Assembly (NCBI RefSeq): GCF_009852415.1
Contig: NZ_WOXS01000002.1
Location: forward strand, 7,728,001-7,792,000
DNA length: 64,000 bases
Direction: 5' to 3'
From: Streptomyces sp. Tu 3180
GTDB lineage: Bacteria > Actinomycetota > Actinomycetes > Streptomycetales > Streptomycetaceae
Made by a program: the position numbers and the translations under genes. The notes below the pieces were generated by a model. It saw only the letters and a program-made list of their open reading frames with translations. It was not told where the DNA came from and did no database searches. Every line of letters starts with the position of its first letter. Position 1 is the first letter of the stretch. Of this stretch, positions 44,144-52,540 are shown one piece after another.

Positions 44144-44166
44144 GAAACCTAGGAGGTCTAGGTTTC
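44144..44166 (-). promoter_or_regulatory. Perfect 9-bp dyad upstream of the FBP gene
   Basis: GAAACCTAG-GAGGT-CTAGGTTTC is a flawless inverted repeat 25-47 bp upstream of the FBP start codon. It is AT-rich for this genome and placed where the core promoter should be, so a dimeric regulator site is likely. No regulator gene is adjacent. Confidence 0.6.
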
Positions 44167-44302
44167 TGGGTCAGGGTAAGTACCCGGCGGGAGGGGGCCA
44201 GTGATTTTCCGTCAGGGCCGCGCACCCGGGCACTGGACCCGGGAAGACGGGCCCGCGTTCCGTACGCTGTACCGCAGTGGCCGAGGGGGAGGGGTGCGCA
44301 CG

Positions 44303-45282
44303 ATGGGGGACTCCTGGGTCCGGGCCCGGCACGCGCTCGCGGCGGCGGGGCTGCCGCCCGGGGCTCTCACCGGGGTGCGCCCGCTGGCCGGAGGCACCTG
44401 CAGCACCGTCGAGGAACTCGTCCTCGCCGACGGCGGCCGCTACGTGCTGAAGATCCCGCCCGCACCCGCCACGCCCGGCCTGCGGTACGAGCGGCGCCTC
44501 CTCGTCTCCGAGGCCGCGTTCTGCGCCGGCGCCGCCGAGGCCGGGGTGCCCGCGCCGCGGGCCGTCTCCGTCGGCGACGACGACGGCGCACCGCATCTGC
44601 TGATGACCGCCTGCCCGGGCGAACCCTGGACGGAGGCGGTGCCGGCCGACGGGGAGCGGGCGGACCTGCGCAGGGAGCTGGGCCGGCAGGTGGCCCGCCT
44701 GCACCGCGTGACGGGTCCCGGGTTCGGCTACCCCTCCGGCGCCCTCGGCCCGCTCGCCCCCGACTGGCGGACCGCTTTCACCGCGATGGCCGACGCGGTC
44801 CTCGCCGACGCCCGCCACTACGGCGCCCGGCTGCCCCGCCCCGTCGACGAGGTGGCCGGTGCGATCCGTGCGGCGGGTCCGGCGCTCGACGAGGTCACCG
44901 TGCCGGCCCTCGTGCACTTCGACCTGTGGCCGGGCAACATCCTCGTGACCCGTTCGGCGGCGGGCCGGGCGCGCGTCGGCGGACTCGTCGACGGGGAGCG
45001 CATGTTCCGGGACGACCCGCTCGCCGACTTCGTCTCCCTGGCGCTGCTCGGTGACATCAGGGAGGACGAGGCGTTCCTGGCCGGGTACCGGGAGGCCGGG
45101 GCCGGGCCGGGTTCGACGCGCGGGCCCGCGTGCGGCTCGCCCTCTATCGCGCCTACCTCTACCTGATCATGCTCACCGAGACGGTGCCGCGGGCATCCGG
45201 GGACGACCACGAGCGCCGGGTCCGGACCACCGTCGCCCCGGAACTCGAGGCCGCGTTGGACGAAATGGCCGGACCCTGTTAG
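44303..45282 (+). pseudogene. Aminoglycoside/fructosamine-kinase-type phosphotransferase, frameshifted
   Basis: Starts at ATG 44303 (GTG 44294 possible). Protein-kinase-like fold: glycine loop RPLAGGTCSTVEELVLADGG near 22-41, YVLKIPP lysine near 46, catalytic loop LVHFDLWPGNILV near 208 and the metal-binding DGERMFRDDPLADF near 234. The frame ends at TGA 45166 with an unrelated tail. Shifting frame near 45098-45112 restores FDARARVRLALYRAYLYLIM and a continuation to TAG 45280-45282, which is the expected family C-terminus. One base is missing (or two inserted) in a GGCCGGGGCCGGGCCGGG run. It could be a true mutation or a sequencing error. Substrate unknown; HFDLWPGNIL is typical of the fructosamine-kinase/APH group. 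Confidence 0.8.
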
Positions 45283-45373
45283 TTCACATCATGAAATAAG
45301 GGGGGGAGAAAGTCGCGCCCGGTCGGTCCGCGGCGGTATGTTGCAGGTCGGACAGGGTTTCGGAAGGAGCCAC

Positions 45374-46663
45374 ATGGCGGGGCGGAACGGGCGCACGGTG
45401 CGCGACCTCAGGCGGGCCAACCGTACGGCCGTGCTGCAACGGCTCTACTTCGACGGCCCGCTCAGCCGCTTCGAGCTCGGCCCGGCGACCGGGCTCAGCT
45501 CCGGGTCCGTGAGCAACGTCGTCGCCGATCTCGTCGCCGACGGCCTGGTCGAGGAGGCCGGCAGCGTCGACTCCGACGGCGGGCGTCCGCGCACCCTGCT
45601 GCGGGTCGCGCCGGAGAGCGGCCACATGATCGGGGTCGACGTGGGCGAGACCCGGGTGCGCGTCGAACTGTTCGACCTGACCCTCACCGAGCTCGCCCGC
45701 GCCGAGCTCCCGCTGGAGCAGCAGCGCTACGAGGTCGAGGTCATCGTCGACCACATCCGCTCCGGCGTCGCCGGGGTGCTCGCCGCCGCCGGCCTCGCCG
45801 CCGAGCGGCTCCTCGGCGTCGGCATCGGCGTCCCCGGCATCGTCGAGCGCACCGCCGACCGGGGCGCCGTCGTGCACGGGCAGACCATCGGCTGGGACGC
45901 GATTCCCCTGGAGTCCCTGCTGCGCGGCGGATCCCCGCTGCCCGACACGGTGCCCTACTTCATCGACAACGGCGCCAGGACCCTCGGCCAGGCCGAGATG
46001 TGGTTCGGCGCCGGGCGCGGCGCCCGCAACGCCCTCGTGGTGCTCTTCGGCTCCGGCGTCGGCGCCTGCCTCGTCACCCCCGAGGTGGAACACGGCCGAG
46101 CGGTCGAATGGGGCCACCTGACCGTACGGGTCCGCGGGCGCCGCTGCCGGTGCGGCGCGCTCGGCTGCCTGGAGGCGTACGCCGGGGCCGAGTCGCTGCT
46201 CGCCCGGTGGCGCGAGGAGGGCGGCAGCGTGCCCGAGGCCACGGACGAGGAGACGGCGCTGACCGCGATGCTCGCCGCCGCCTACCCGTCCGACGGCACC
46301 GCCGCCGACCCGGTCGCCCTCGCCGTGCTGGAGGAGACCGCCGAGTACCTGGGCGCGGGCCTGTCCGACCTGATCAACCTCTTCCAGCCGGAGCGCATCC
46401 TGATGGGCGGCTGGGCCGGCCTCCAGCTCGGCTCCCGCTTCCTGCCGGCCGTGCGCAGGCACGCCCTGTCGTACGCGCTGCGCCACCCGGCCGAGAAGGT
46501 GACGATCGAGCTGGGCAGCCTGGGGCCCGACGCGGTGACCGTCGGCGCCGCGATCCTGCCGCTCGCCGACTTCTTCGCCCGCGGCGGACGGCGCTCCGAC
46601 CCGGGCCCCGAGTCCCCGCCGCCCGCCTGGCGCACGGCGCTCCAGGAGCGGGTGCCGCGCTGA
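45374..46663 (+). CDS. ROK-family transcriptional regulator
   Basis: 429 residues from ATG 45374, chosen for AAGGAGC just upstream; ATG 45338 lacks one. A MarR-like winged helix occupies residues 8-75 (RTAVLQRLYFDGPLSRFELG, GLSSGSVSNVVADLVADGLV). The ROK sugar-kinase-like domain follows: IGVDVGETRVRVELFD near 88, GVGIGVPGIVE near 152, the zinc motif RCRCGALGCLEAYAGAESLL near 258 and the nucleotide-fold end near 355. The Cys cluster CRCGALGC is intact, as in repressors of the NagC/XylR/Mlc type. It probably senses a sugar. No sugar-uptake genes are adjacent, so the regulon is unknown. Confidence 0.9.
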   Translation: MAGRNGRTVRDLRRANRTAVLQRLYFDGPLSRFELGPATGLSSGSVSNVVADLVADGLVEEAGSVDSDGGRPRTLLRVAPESGHMIGVDVGETRVRVELFDLTLTELARAELPLEQQRYEVEVIVDHIRSGVAGVLAAAGLAAERLLGVGIGVPGIVERTADRGAVVHGQTIGWDAIPLESLLRGGSPLPDTVPYFIDNGARTLGQAEMWFGAGRGARNALVVLFGSGVGACLVTPEVEHGRAVEWGHLTVRVRGRRCRCGALGCLEAYAGAESLLARWREEGGSVPEATDEETALTAMLAAAYPSDGTAADPVALAVLEETAEYLGAGLSDLINLFQPERILMGGWAGLQLGSRFLPAVRRHALSYALRHPAEKVTIELGSLGPDAVTVGAAILPLADFFARGGRRSDPGPESPPPAWRTALQERVPR

Positions 46664-46722
46664 GGTTTCGCCGGTCACGGCGGAGGTACCCGCCCGGGTC
46701 CGTACGAACGAAGGGAGCCGTC

Positions 46723-46983
46723 GTGACCGACCACCGCCTCGAGGGACCGGGCGAGAACGGCGAGGGCATTCCCCGCGACCTGCCCGACCAGCAGGCCGGC
46801 GCCGGTGAGGATCCCTGGGAGGTCGCGCCCGCCGCCGCGGAGCGGGAGAGCGAAAAGGCGTCCGGCGAGTCCGCCGGGCCCGACGTCCCCGACACCGACG
46901 AGGCCGGCACGGGCCGGCAGGGCGCCCCGGGCCCGGCCTCCGGCGACGCGGAGGAGCCCACGCCCGACGAGTCCTCGGCGTAG
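46723..46983 (+). CDS. Small acidic hypothetical protein
   Basis: 86 residues from GTG 46723 behind AAGGGAG. Composition is strongly acidic and rich in Gly, Pro, Ala and Glu (EDPWEVAPAAAERESEKASG), with no membrane helix and no cysteine. It looks intrinsically disordered. I do not recognise a family. The strong ribosome-binding site and separation from flanking genes support it. Confidence 0.6.
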   Translation: MTDHRLEGPGENGEGIPRDLPDQQAGAGEDPWEVAPAAAERESEKASGESAGPDVPDTDEAGTGRQGAPGPASGDAEEPTPDESSA

Positions 46984-46991
46984 CCCGGGCG

Positions 46992-47014
46992 GGCCCGGGC
47001 GTCCGGCCCGGGCC
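46992..47014. terminator. Terminator hairpin between convergent genes
   Basis: GGCCCGGGC and GCCCGGGCC form a perfect 9-bp stem with a 5-base loop, between the acidic-protein stop and the epimerase stop. Shared use by both strands is likely. Confidence 0.55.
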
Positions 47015-47015
47015 G

Positions 47016-48047
47016 TCAGCCCGCCTTGCGGCCCCGCATCGGCTCCGTGGCCGCGCCCGCGCCCTGCCGCACGCCCTGCAGGAACTCCTCCACCACCTCG
47101 GTGGCCGTACGCGTCGGCCGCCAGCCCAGTTCCGTACGCGCCCGCGTGCAGTCCATCAGCGGCAGCCTCAGCACGGCGTCGAACAGGTGCGGGGAGGCGG
47201 GCAGCAGGTGCAGCCCCCAGGCGGCGGCGATCGCCGAGCGGGCCGCGGTGCGCGGCAGCCTGACGCGGCGGGTGCCGAGCATCTCGCCGAGCAGTTCCGC
47301 GTCGACCGGCGGCTCCGCGGCGAGGTTGTAGGCGTCCCGGGCGTCGGCGGACAGCACCGCCAGCCGGTAGGCGTGGGCCGCGTCGTCGGTGTGCAGCGCC
47401 TGCACCCGCAGCCCCGGGACGTCGGGGAGGAAGGGCAGCAGGTCGGGCCGCGCCAGCGGGCCCGGCAGGAAGCGTCCGCCGAAGATGCGGCGCTGCTCGC
47501 TCGCCGACTCCCGCTTGAAGAGGAACGCGGGCCGCATCCGCACCACCCGCATGTCCGGGTGATCGCGCTCGAAGGTGTCCAGGGTCCGCTCCAGGTAGGC
47601 CTTCTCGCGGCAGTACGCGGCGTCCGGCCAGCCGTGCGTCGGCCAGGACTCGGTCACCGCGTGGTCCTTCGAACCCGGTGAGTACGCCCCGACCGACGAG
47701 GCGTGCACCAGCACCGGCACCCGTGCCTCCGCCGCCGCGTCGAACACCCGGATGCTGCCGAGCACATTGGTGCGCCAGGTGGTCGCCGGGTCGTGCGTCG
47801 GCTGGAACGCCCAGGCCAGATGGATCACCGCGTCGGCGCCCGTGAACTCCTCCACCAGGTCGAACCGCCGGGAGGCCAGGTCCACCGCCGACCACTCGGT
47901 CTTCGGCGGCGACCACTCGGGGATCCGCCGGGCCAGCCCCCGTACGGACCCGATCTCCGGCTCCTCCGAGAGCACGCGCACCACGCTGGTCCCGACGTTG
48001 CCGGTGGCGCCCGTGACGACGACCCTCATGCCCGTTCCGCTGCCCAC
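47016..48047 (-). CDS. NAD-dependent epimerase/dehydratase family protein
   Basis: 343 residues from GTG 48047, supported by GAGGAG six bases upstream; ATG 48029 (MRVVVTGATG) is an alternative with a weaker site. The extended-SDR Rossmann motif VVVTGATGNVGTSVVR is near 9-24, DAVIHLAWAFQPTHDP near 72, and the active-site Ser/Tyr/Lys set lies in LVHASSVGAYSPG near 113 and YCREKAYLE near 145. ALHTDDAAHAYRLAV near 217 fits the sugar-nucleotide epimerase group. Substrate unknown. It is downstream of a U-tract terminator hairpin on the same strand, so its transcription probably starts in the 60 bp after that hairpin or depends on read-through. Confidence 0.85.
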   Translation of the reverse strand: MGSGTGMRVVVTGATGNVGTSVVRVLSEEPEIGSVRGLARRIPEWSPPKTEWSAVDLASRRFDLVEEFTGADAVIHLAWAFQPTHDPATTWRTNVLGSIRVFDAAAEARVPVLVHASSVGAYSPGSKDHAVTESWPTHGWPDAAYCREKAYLERTLDTFERDHPDMRVVRMRPAFLFKRESASEQRRIFGGRFLPGPLARPDLLPFLPDVPGLRVQALHTDDAAHAYRLAVLSADARDAYNLAAEPPVDAELLGEMLGTRRVRLPRTAARSAIAAAWGLHLLPASPHLFDAVLRLPLMDCTRARTELGWRPTRTATEVVEEFLQGVRQGAGAATEPMRGRKAG

Positions 48048-48105
48048 TTCCGCTCCTCTCGGCCGATGCTCCCGCGGGGCGGACCGGGTACCCCTCCTGC
48101 CCGGC

Positions 48106-48148
48106 GCAAAAAGAGGCCCCGACCGCGACGGGGGGATCGCGGTCGGGG
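48106..48148 (-). terminator. Rho-independent terminator with U-tract
   Basis: CCCCGACCGCGA and TCGCGGTCGGGG form a 12-bp stem with an 8-base loop, followed on the minus strand by GCCTCTTTTTGCGCC. It ends transcription coming from the structured region or from the FUSC gene upstream. Confidence 0.75.
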
Positions 48149-48300
48149 CGGTCGTGGGGTGGGCGCGGAGGGCGGTCGCCTCTCGGCGAAAGGCTCCACA
48201 GGGCTTCAGCCGAACGATCGTCCCTGTGGGCGGAAGGTGAGGCCCGGGGACACTGTCCCCTCCGCACCCACGGCTTGTTCAACGGGAGACCACCCCCGGG
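48106..48300 (-). ncRNA. Candidate structured RNA with intrinsic terminator
   Basis: Read on the minus strand, the 346-bp gap between the FUSC gene (stop 48394) and the epimerase gene (start 48047) holds stable stems and no good ORF. GGGGACAGTGTCCCC forms one hairpin (48246-48260). CCACAGGG pairs perfectly with CCCTGTGG (48196-48203 with 48222-48229). A 12-bp perfect hairpin (48117-48128 with 48137-48148) whose loop contains six Cs is followed by CCTCTTTTTGC. A hairpin with a real U-tract is uncommon in Streptomyces. Either a small RNA or a leader that controls the epimerase gene. The C6 loop recalls actinobacterial 6C RNA, but a second C6 loop is missing. Confidence 0.4.
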
Positions 48301-48393
48301 TGTTCCACCCTTCCGCCCCTTATGGGGTGATGTGCGTCACCCGTCCCGCGGCACCGTGCGGCCCGGTCCTTCCGGCCCCGGGGCCGTACGGCC

Positions 48394-49608
48394 TCACCGG
48401 CCCCGGGCGTCGGGGTCGAGCTCGGCCCAGAGGTTCTCCGCCTGGAGCAGCAGCGTGCCCAGGACGGCCGTCCGCGCGGCGCCCCGCCCGGCCTGTTCCC
48501 GCAGCCCCTCCTGAAGCCTCTCGTGGAGTTCCCGCATCACCGACTCGGTCCGCTCGTCCAGGCGGGCGTCCGGCGGCCCGCCGCCGTCCAGCAGGCGCTC
48601 GGTCTCCGCGTGGCAGGTGTCGCCGAGCAGGTCCAGCAGCTCGGCGTAGCAGCGCAGGACCTCCGCGTCGGGCGGGGTGGGGGTGCGGTCCTCGTCGGCG
48701 GCCACCGCCAGGGTGCGGACGAGCGCCGCGATGTGCCCGGAGACACGGCCGAACCGCTCGTCCTCGTCCTCCGGCGGCAGGGCCGCGGTCGGCGCCCGGT
48801 GCAGGGCGCGCAGCGCGCCCGAGGTCAGCCGCAGGCTCTCCTTGCTCCAGCCGCGGGCCGAGCGCAGCGCGTCCACGCGGCCCTGCAGCCGGGCCGAGGC
48901 GTCCAGCCAGCCCGCGGCGGTCTGCGCGTCCCACTCGCCCTCGTGCAGGTCCCCGGCGACGGTCCGCAGCACGTCACCCGCCTCCCGGGCGAGCGCCGCC
49001 AGGTTCTCCCGCACGTCCCGCAGATGGATCGGCGGCAGGACGAGCGCGTTGACGGCCACGCCGATGAGGGCGCCGAGCGCCGCCTGCCCCAGCCGGTGTC
49101 CCACGGCGACCGCGCTCACCGTTCCCGAGGCGATCGTGAACACCGCCGTGGTGGCGGCGTAGATGCCCTGGTCGCCGAAGCGGGGCCAGTTCGACAGCAG
49201 CATCAGCACCGGCACGGACAGCGCCAGGGCCCACGTCGTGTCGTCGGTGATCGCCTGGGCTCCCGAGGCGACCAGGGCCCCGACGCAGATCGCGGTGAAC
49301 TGCCGGGCCGCCTGCACCAGCGAGCTGTACACGGTGGCCTGCACCAGGACCAGCGCCACCCAGGGCGCCATCAGCGCCATCGGGTCGCCGAGCCAGACCT
49401 GCGCCACCAGCCAGGCGAGCAGCGCCGCCGCGGCGGCCTTCAGCGACTGGACGATCAGGTCCCGCTCCCGCCCGGGCCCCTCCAGGACGGCGCGCGCCGC
49501 CCGGCCGACGGCCAGCGCGTCCCGCCGTGCGGCGTCCGCCACCCGCGACACCGGAGCCACTTGCCGTGCGGTCTTCCCCAGCCGTATCTCTTCCCTCACA
49601 CGCGTCAT
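48394..49608 (-). CDS. FUSC-type aromatic acid exporter-like membrane protein
   Basis: 404 residues from ATG 49608 (MTRVREEIRLGK). Six helices lie at residues about 50-190 (QSLKAAAAALLAWLVAQVWL, QFTAICVGALVASGAQAITD, LGALIGVAVNALVLPPIHLR). A long helical cytoplasmic half follows (VLRTVAGDLHEGEWDAQTAA). Same architecture as the gene at 41810 and assigned to the FUSC/ArAE group; the two differ enough to be old paralogues. It probably exports an organic anion; the substrate is unknown. The ribosome-binding site is poor. Confidence 0.82.
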   Translation of the reverse strand: MTRVREEIRLGKTARQVAPVSRVADAARRDALAVGRAARAVLEGPGRERDLIVQSLKAAAAALLAWLVAQVWLGDPMALMAPWVALVLVQATVYSSLVQAARQFTAICVGALVASGAQAITDDTTWALALSVPVLMLLSNWPRFGDQGIYAATTAVFTIASGTVSAVAVGHRLGQAALGALIGVAVNALVLPPIHLRDVRENLAALAREAGDVLRTVAGDLHEGEWDAQTAAGWLDASARLQGRVDALRSARGWSKESLRLTSGALRALHRAPTAALPPEDEDERFGRVSGHIAALVRTLAVAADEDRTPTPPDAEVLRCYAELLDLLGDTCHAETERLLDGGGPPDARLDERTESVMRELHERLQEGLREQAGRGAARTAVLGTLLLQAENLWAELDPDARGR

Positions 49609-49669
49609 GCGCTGCGGGTATCCCGGGCGGGCGGGGCCCCATGCCCCGCGACCCCACACGTGTGCGACC

Positions 49670-50326
49670 TCATGCCAGGGGGCTGTCCGGCAGGGAGGCG
49701 AGGAGATGGGCCGGGTCGTCGTAGACCGCGTCCGCGCCGGCCTCCTCCAGGTCGGCGCGCGGAATGCCGCCGCACAGCACCCCCACGCAGCGCACCCCGG
49801 CGCGGCTGCCCGCGCGCATGTCCCAGACGGTGTCGCCGACGAACACCGCGCGCTCCGCGGGCACCCCGGCGAGTTCCAGGGCGTGCTCGACGGGTTCCGC
49901 CGAGGGTTTGCCCCGGTCGACGTCGTCGGCGCTCGCCGTGGCCGTGATCGCCGCGTCCGCGTTGATCGCCCGGCGCAGCGCGCTCAGCTCGGCACCGCCG
50001 GCCGAGGTGGCGAGCACGACCTTCCAGCCGTCCCGGTGCAGCCGCTCGAGCAGCCGGCCGGCGTCCGGCAACGCGGGCAGCCGGTCGAAGTACTGCCCGT
50101 ACAGCGCCTTGTGCGCGGCGCTCAGCTCCTCGTCGCGGTCCCGGTCCCGGTCCTCGCCCAGCAGATGGGCGACCAGGTCGGAGGAGGGCAGGCCCACGGC
50201 CCGGTGGACGGCGTGCATCGGCACCCGGTGGCCCGCCTGCCGGAAGGCCTCCCACCACGCCGTCACGTGGAGGTGGTTGGTGTCGACCAGAGTGCCGTCG
50301 ACGTCGAACACGGCCGCCCGTTCCAT
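49670..50326 (-). CDS. HAD-superfamily phosphatase, beta-phosphoglucomutase-like
   Basis: 218 residues from ATG 50326 behind AAGGGA. HAD motif I FDVDGTLVDTNHLH (nucleophile Asp in DVDGT) is near 6-19, motif II VVLATSAGG near 104, the motif III lysine in VDRGKPSAEPVEHALE near 144, and motif IV VFVGDTVWDMRAGSRAG near 166. A helical C1 cap lies between motifs I and II. This places it with phosphoglycolate phosphatase or beta-phosphoglucomutase-like enzymes; substrate unknown. It is divergent from the SDR gene at 50601 (274-bp gap). Confidence 0.88.
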   Translation of the reverse strand: MERAAVFDVDGTLVDTNHLHVTAWWEAFRQAGHRVPMHAVHRAVGLPSSDLVAHLLGEDRDRDRDEELSAAHKALYGQYFDRLPALPDAGRLLERLHRDGWKVVLATSAGGAELSALRRAINADAAITATASADDVDRGKPSAEPVEHALELAGVPAERAVFVGDTVWDMRAGSRAGVRCVGVLCGGIPRADLEEAGADAVYDDPAHLLASLPDSPLA

Positions 50327-50600
50327 GGTGTGGTCCCTTCGTCTCCTCACGAGCCGCACGGGTACCACTCCAGCCGCCCGCCACGCCGGCAGCCCCTCCA
50401 GGGCCCGGGCGGCGCCCGCAGCTCCCGCCCGCTCCGGCGGGAACGCGATCCGGTCCGACGTCCCGAAGGGACCCGTCGCCGTCTCCCGGCTCCGGAGTTC
50501 CGCGGCGCGCGTACGGCCGCACGGTGGAAGCGCGGTTTGTCCGGTACGCGCCCGGGTACTGCGATGCGACGTTCCACCCCGTACGGATCAGGAGGCCCGC

Positions 50601-51410
50601 ATGTCCGCTCCCACCGCCCCCAGCAGCAAGGTCGCCGTGATCACCGGCGCCGACTCCGGCATCGGCCGGGCCACCGCCGTGCGCCTGGCCGCCGCGGGCA
50701 TGGACGTCGGCATCACCTGGCACAGCGACCACGAGGGCGCCGAGCGGACGGCCGAGGAGGTCAGGGCGCACGGGCGGAGGGCGGAGGTGGCGCAGATGGA
50801 CCTCACCCGGCTGCCCGCCGCCGCGGACACCGTCGACGAGCTGTGCGCACGTCTGGGCCGTGTCGACGTGCTGGTCAACAACGCCGGTACGGGCACGATG
50901 ACGCCCTTCCTCGAGCTGGAGCCGGAGAAGGTCCGCGAGGTCCTGGACGTCGATCTGGTCGGCCCGTTCCTGTGCGGGCAGAAGGCGGCGCGGCACATGA
51001 TCCGGCAGGGCGGCGGGGGCCGCATCGTCAACGTCACCTCCGTCCACGAGCACCAGCCCCGGGTGGGCGCCGCGCCGTACTGCGCGGCCAAGGGCGGCCT
51101 GGGCCTGCTCACCCAGGTGATGGCGCTGGAGCTCGCCGAGCACGGCATCACCGTCAACGCGGTCGCCCCGGGCGAGATCGCCACACCCATGACCGGCCAG
51201 GAGGACACCGATCCGCACACCGAGAGCCGCCCCGGCGTCCCGCTCGGGCGGCCCGGCGACGCGCGTGAGGTCGCGGCCGTCATCGCCTTCCTCGCCGGAC
51301 CCGACTCCTCGTACGTCACCGGCGCGTCCTGGACCGTGGACGGCGGCATGCTCAGGATGGGCCCGCAGGCCGGTTCGCACCTGACGAGCGACGACTGGCG
51401 GCGGCCCTGA
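50601..51410 (+). CDS. Short-chain dehydrogenase/reductase
   Basis: 269 residues from ATG 50601 behind AGGAGG. Classical SDR: cofactor motif VITGADSGIGRATA near 13-26, a VGITWHSDH segment after beta-2, NNAGTGTMTPF near 92, catalytic Ser in NVTSVHEHQ near 143, YCAAKGG (Tyr-x3-Lys) near 157 and the PGEIATPM loop near 188. Residues 205-225 (GQEDTDPHTESRPGVPLGRP) form the substrate loop. It is closest to glucose-1-dehydrogenase-like SDRs, which reduce or oxidise small alcohols. Substrate not readable. Confidence 0.9.
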   Translation: MSAPTAPSSKVAVITGADSGIGRATAVRLAAAGMDVGITWHSDHEGAERTAEEVRAHGRRAEVAQMDLTRLPAAADTVDELCARLGRVDVLVNNAGTGTMTPFLELEPEKVREVLDVDLVGPFLCGQKAARHMIRQGGGGRIVNVTSVHEHQPRVGAAPYCAAKGGLGLLTQVMALELAEHGITVNAVAPGEIATPMTGQEDTDPHTESRPGVPLGRPGDAREVAAVIAFLAGPDSSYVTGASWTVDGGMLRMGPQAGSHLTSDDWRRP

Positions 51411-51484
51411 GGGACGCGGGCCCCGGGGTGCGGCCCGGGGGCCGTGACACCGCGTTCGCGCGGCTCGCGCTCTACCCTCTAGGC

Positions 51485-51721
51485 ATGACCGAAAGCGCGA
51501 GCCCGTACATGTCGCACCCGCGGATCATGGTGCTCGGGGTGCAGCCCGGGACGCCGCCGTTCCGGATCGTGGAGATCGACGGACAGGTGGTCGGCGAGGC
51601 CAAGGCCGTCACCGATGTGCTGCAGGCCGCCGCCGCGTTCGGGATCACGGTCCACGACCTGGACGACCCGGACGTGGTCCGCTGGGTGGGCGGGGACAAG
51701 TTCACCTGGACCGTGCACTAG
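51485..51721 (+). CDS. Small conserved hypothetical protein
   Basis: 78 residues from ATG 51485. SHPRIMVLGVQPGTPPFRIV near 10 and VEIDGQVVGEAKAVTDVLQA near 28, then DLDDPDVVRWVGGDKFTW near 58, form a compact alpha/beta protein without membrane helices or cysteines. I recall near-identical small proteins across Streptomyces, always annotated hypothetical. The good reading frame and composition support it, although the ribosome-binding site is weak. Confidence 0.7.
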   Translation: MTESASPYMSHPRIMVLGVQPGTPPFRIVEIDGQVVGEAKAVTDVLQAAAAFGITVHDLDDPDVVRWVGGDKFTWTVH

Positions 51722-52540
51722 GACGCGCTCCGAAAGCGGAACAAGGCCGGGCAGGCAATGGGCCCCGGTGGTGTTCGCCCCTGAACTGCGGCGGACGCGG
51801 CCAGGACGACCAGGCGCGCGGTCGCGCAGGACGCGGAGCGCCTCACCGCACTGATCCGGGAGCCCGGCGCCTGCCGGGGCCGGGGGAGGACCGGGGAAGT
51901 ACGCCCCGATCGTCCCCGGTTCCGGGTCACCGCCGACCGCACGGCCCGGCACCGGGTTCTCGTGGCCGTCGACGGCCCGTCCGGTCGGCCGCCGGTGCGC
52001 GGTCCGGAACGGGCCGGGTCCGTCGGGACGACCGACCGGCCCGTCGAAGGGACACGGCCGGGACAGCGGCCGACCGCCCGGGCCCGTCCGGCTGACGCCG
52101 CGGGGCGAGAACGTCACCGGTCCTGTCCGGCCCCGGCGGACGAGGGCGATCCGGGACGGCAGCGGTGCAACCGGATCGAGCGCCCTCCCGCGTGCCCGGT
52201 TCTCGAACAGCCCCTCGGCCGTCTCGACGGCGGACACCGCCACGGGCACCTTCAGGTCACCGCCGCTCCGGGTGTTCCACAGCGCCCAGCCCTCGGAGCC
52301 TGGCTCGACGCCGATCCGTCCCCGCGCCTCCTCGTAGGCTCCCTCCACCCCGGCCGGCATGGCCCCGGGCTTGGACACCGAGGCTCCGGCGAGGCGGACC
52401 AGGGCGGCCCTCCGTACAGCCGTCGCCCTCGAAGCGGGTAGTGGCGCGGAGCCCGGGCAAGCACGTTCACGCTGCGCCGGAGCGGTGCCGCCGTACCGCG
52501 CGCGCGGTGCCCGGGCGCGGTGACGTGCGCGGGCCCGCGG
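51722..52540. other. Degraded intergenic stretch, no supported gene
   Basis: 819 bp between the small hypothetical gene and the VanZ gene. No frame has a good start, ribosome-binding site and protein-like composition over its length. On the minus strand a segment at about 52170-52380 reads like a gene fragment (AYEEARGRIGVEPGSEGWAL, GGDLKVPVAVSAVETAEGLF), but the frame dissolves into Pro/Arg-rich noise on both sides. I take it as the remains of a lost gene that I cannot name. Confidence 0.45.

Noticed and set aside
45284..45295. TTCACATCATGAA as an operator of the ROK regulator
   Set aside because: The dyad has only four paired bases on each side and could easily occur by chance.
48106..48330. 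6C RNA, 6S RNA or tmRNA
   Set aside because: Only one C6 loop is present where 6C RNA needs two, the fold does not show the single long bulged hairpin of 6S RNA, and no tag reading frame or tRNA-like ends exist. Kept only as a generic structured region.
52257..52470. Minus-strand ORFs of 67-72 residues
   Set aside because: They overlap one another in different frames, have no ribosome-binding site and no recognisable motif.
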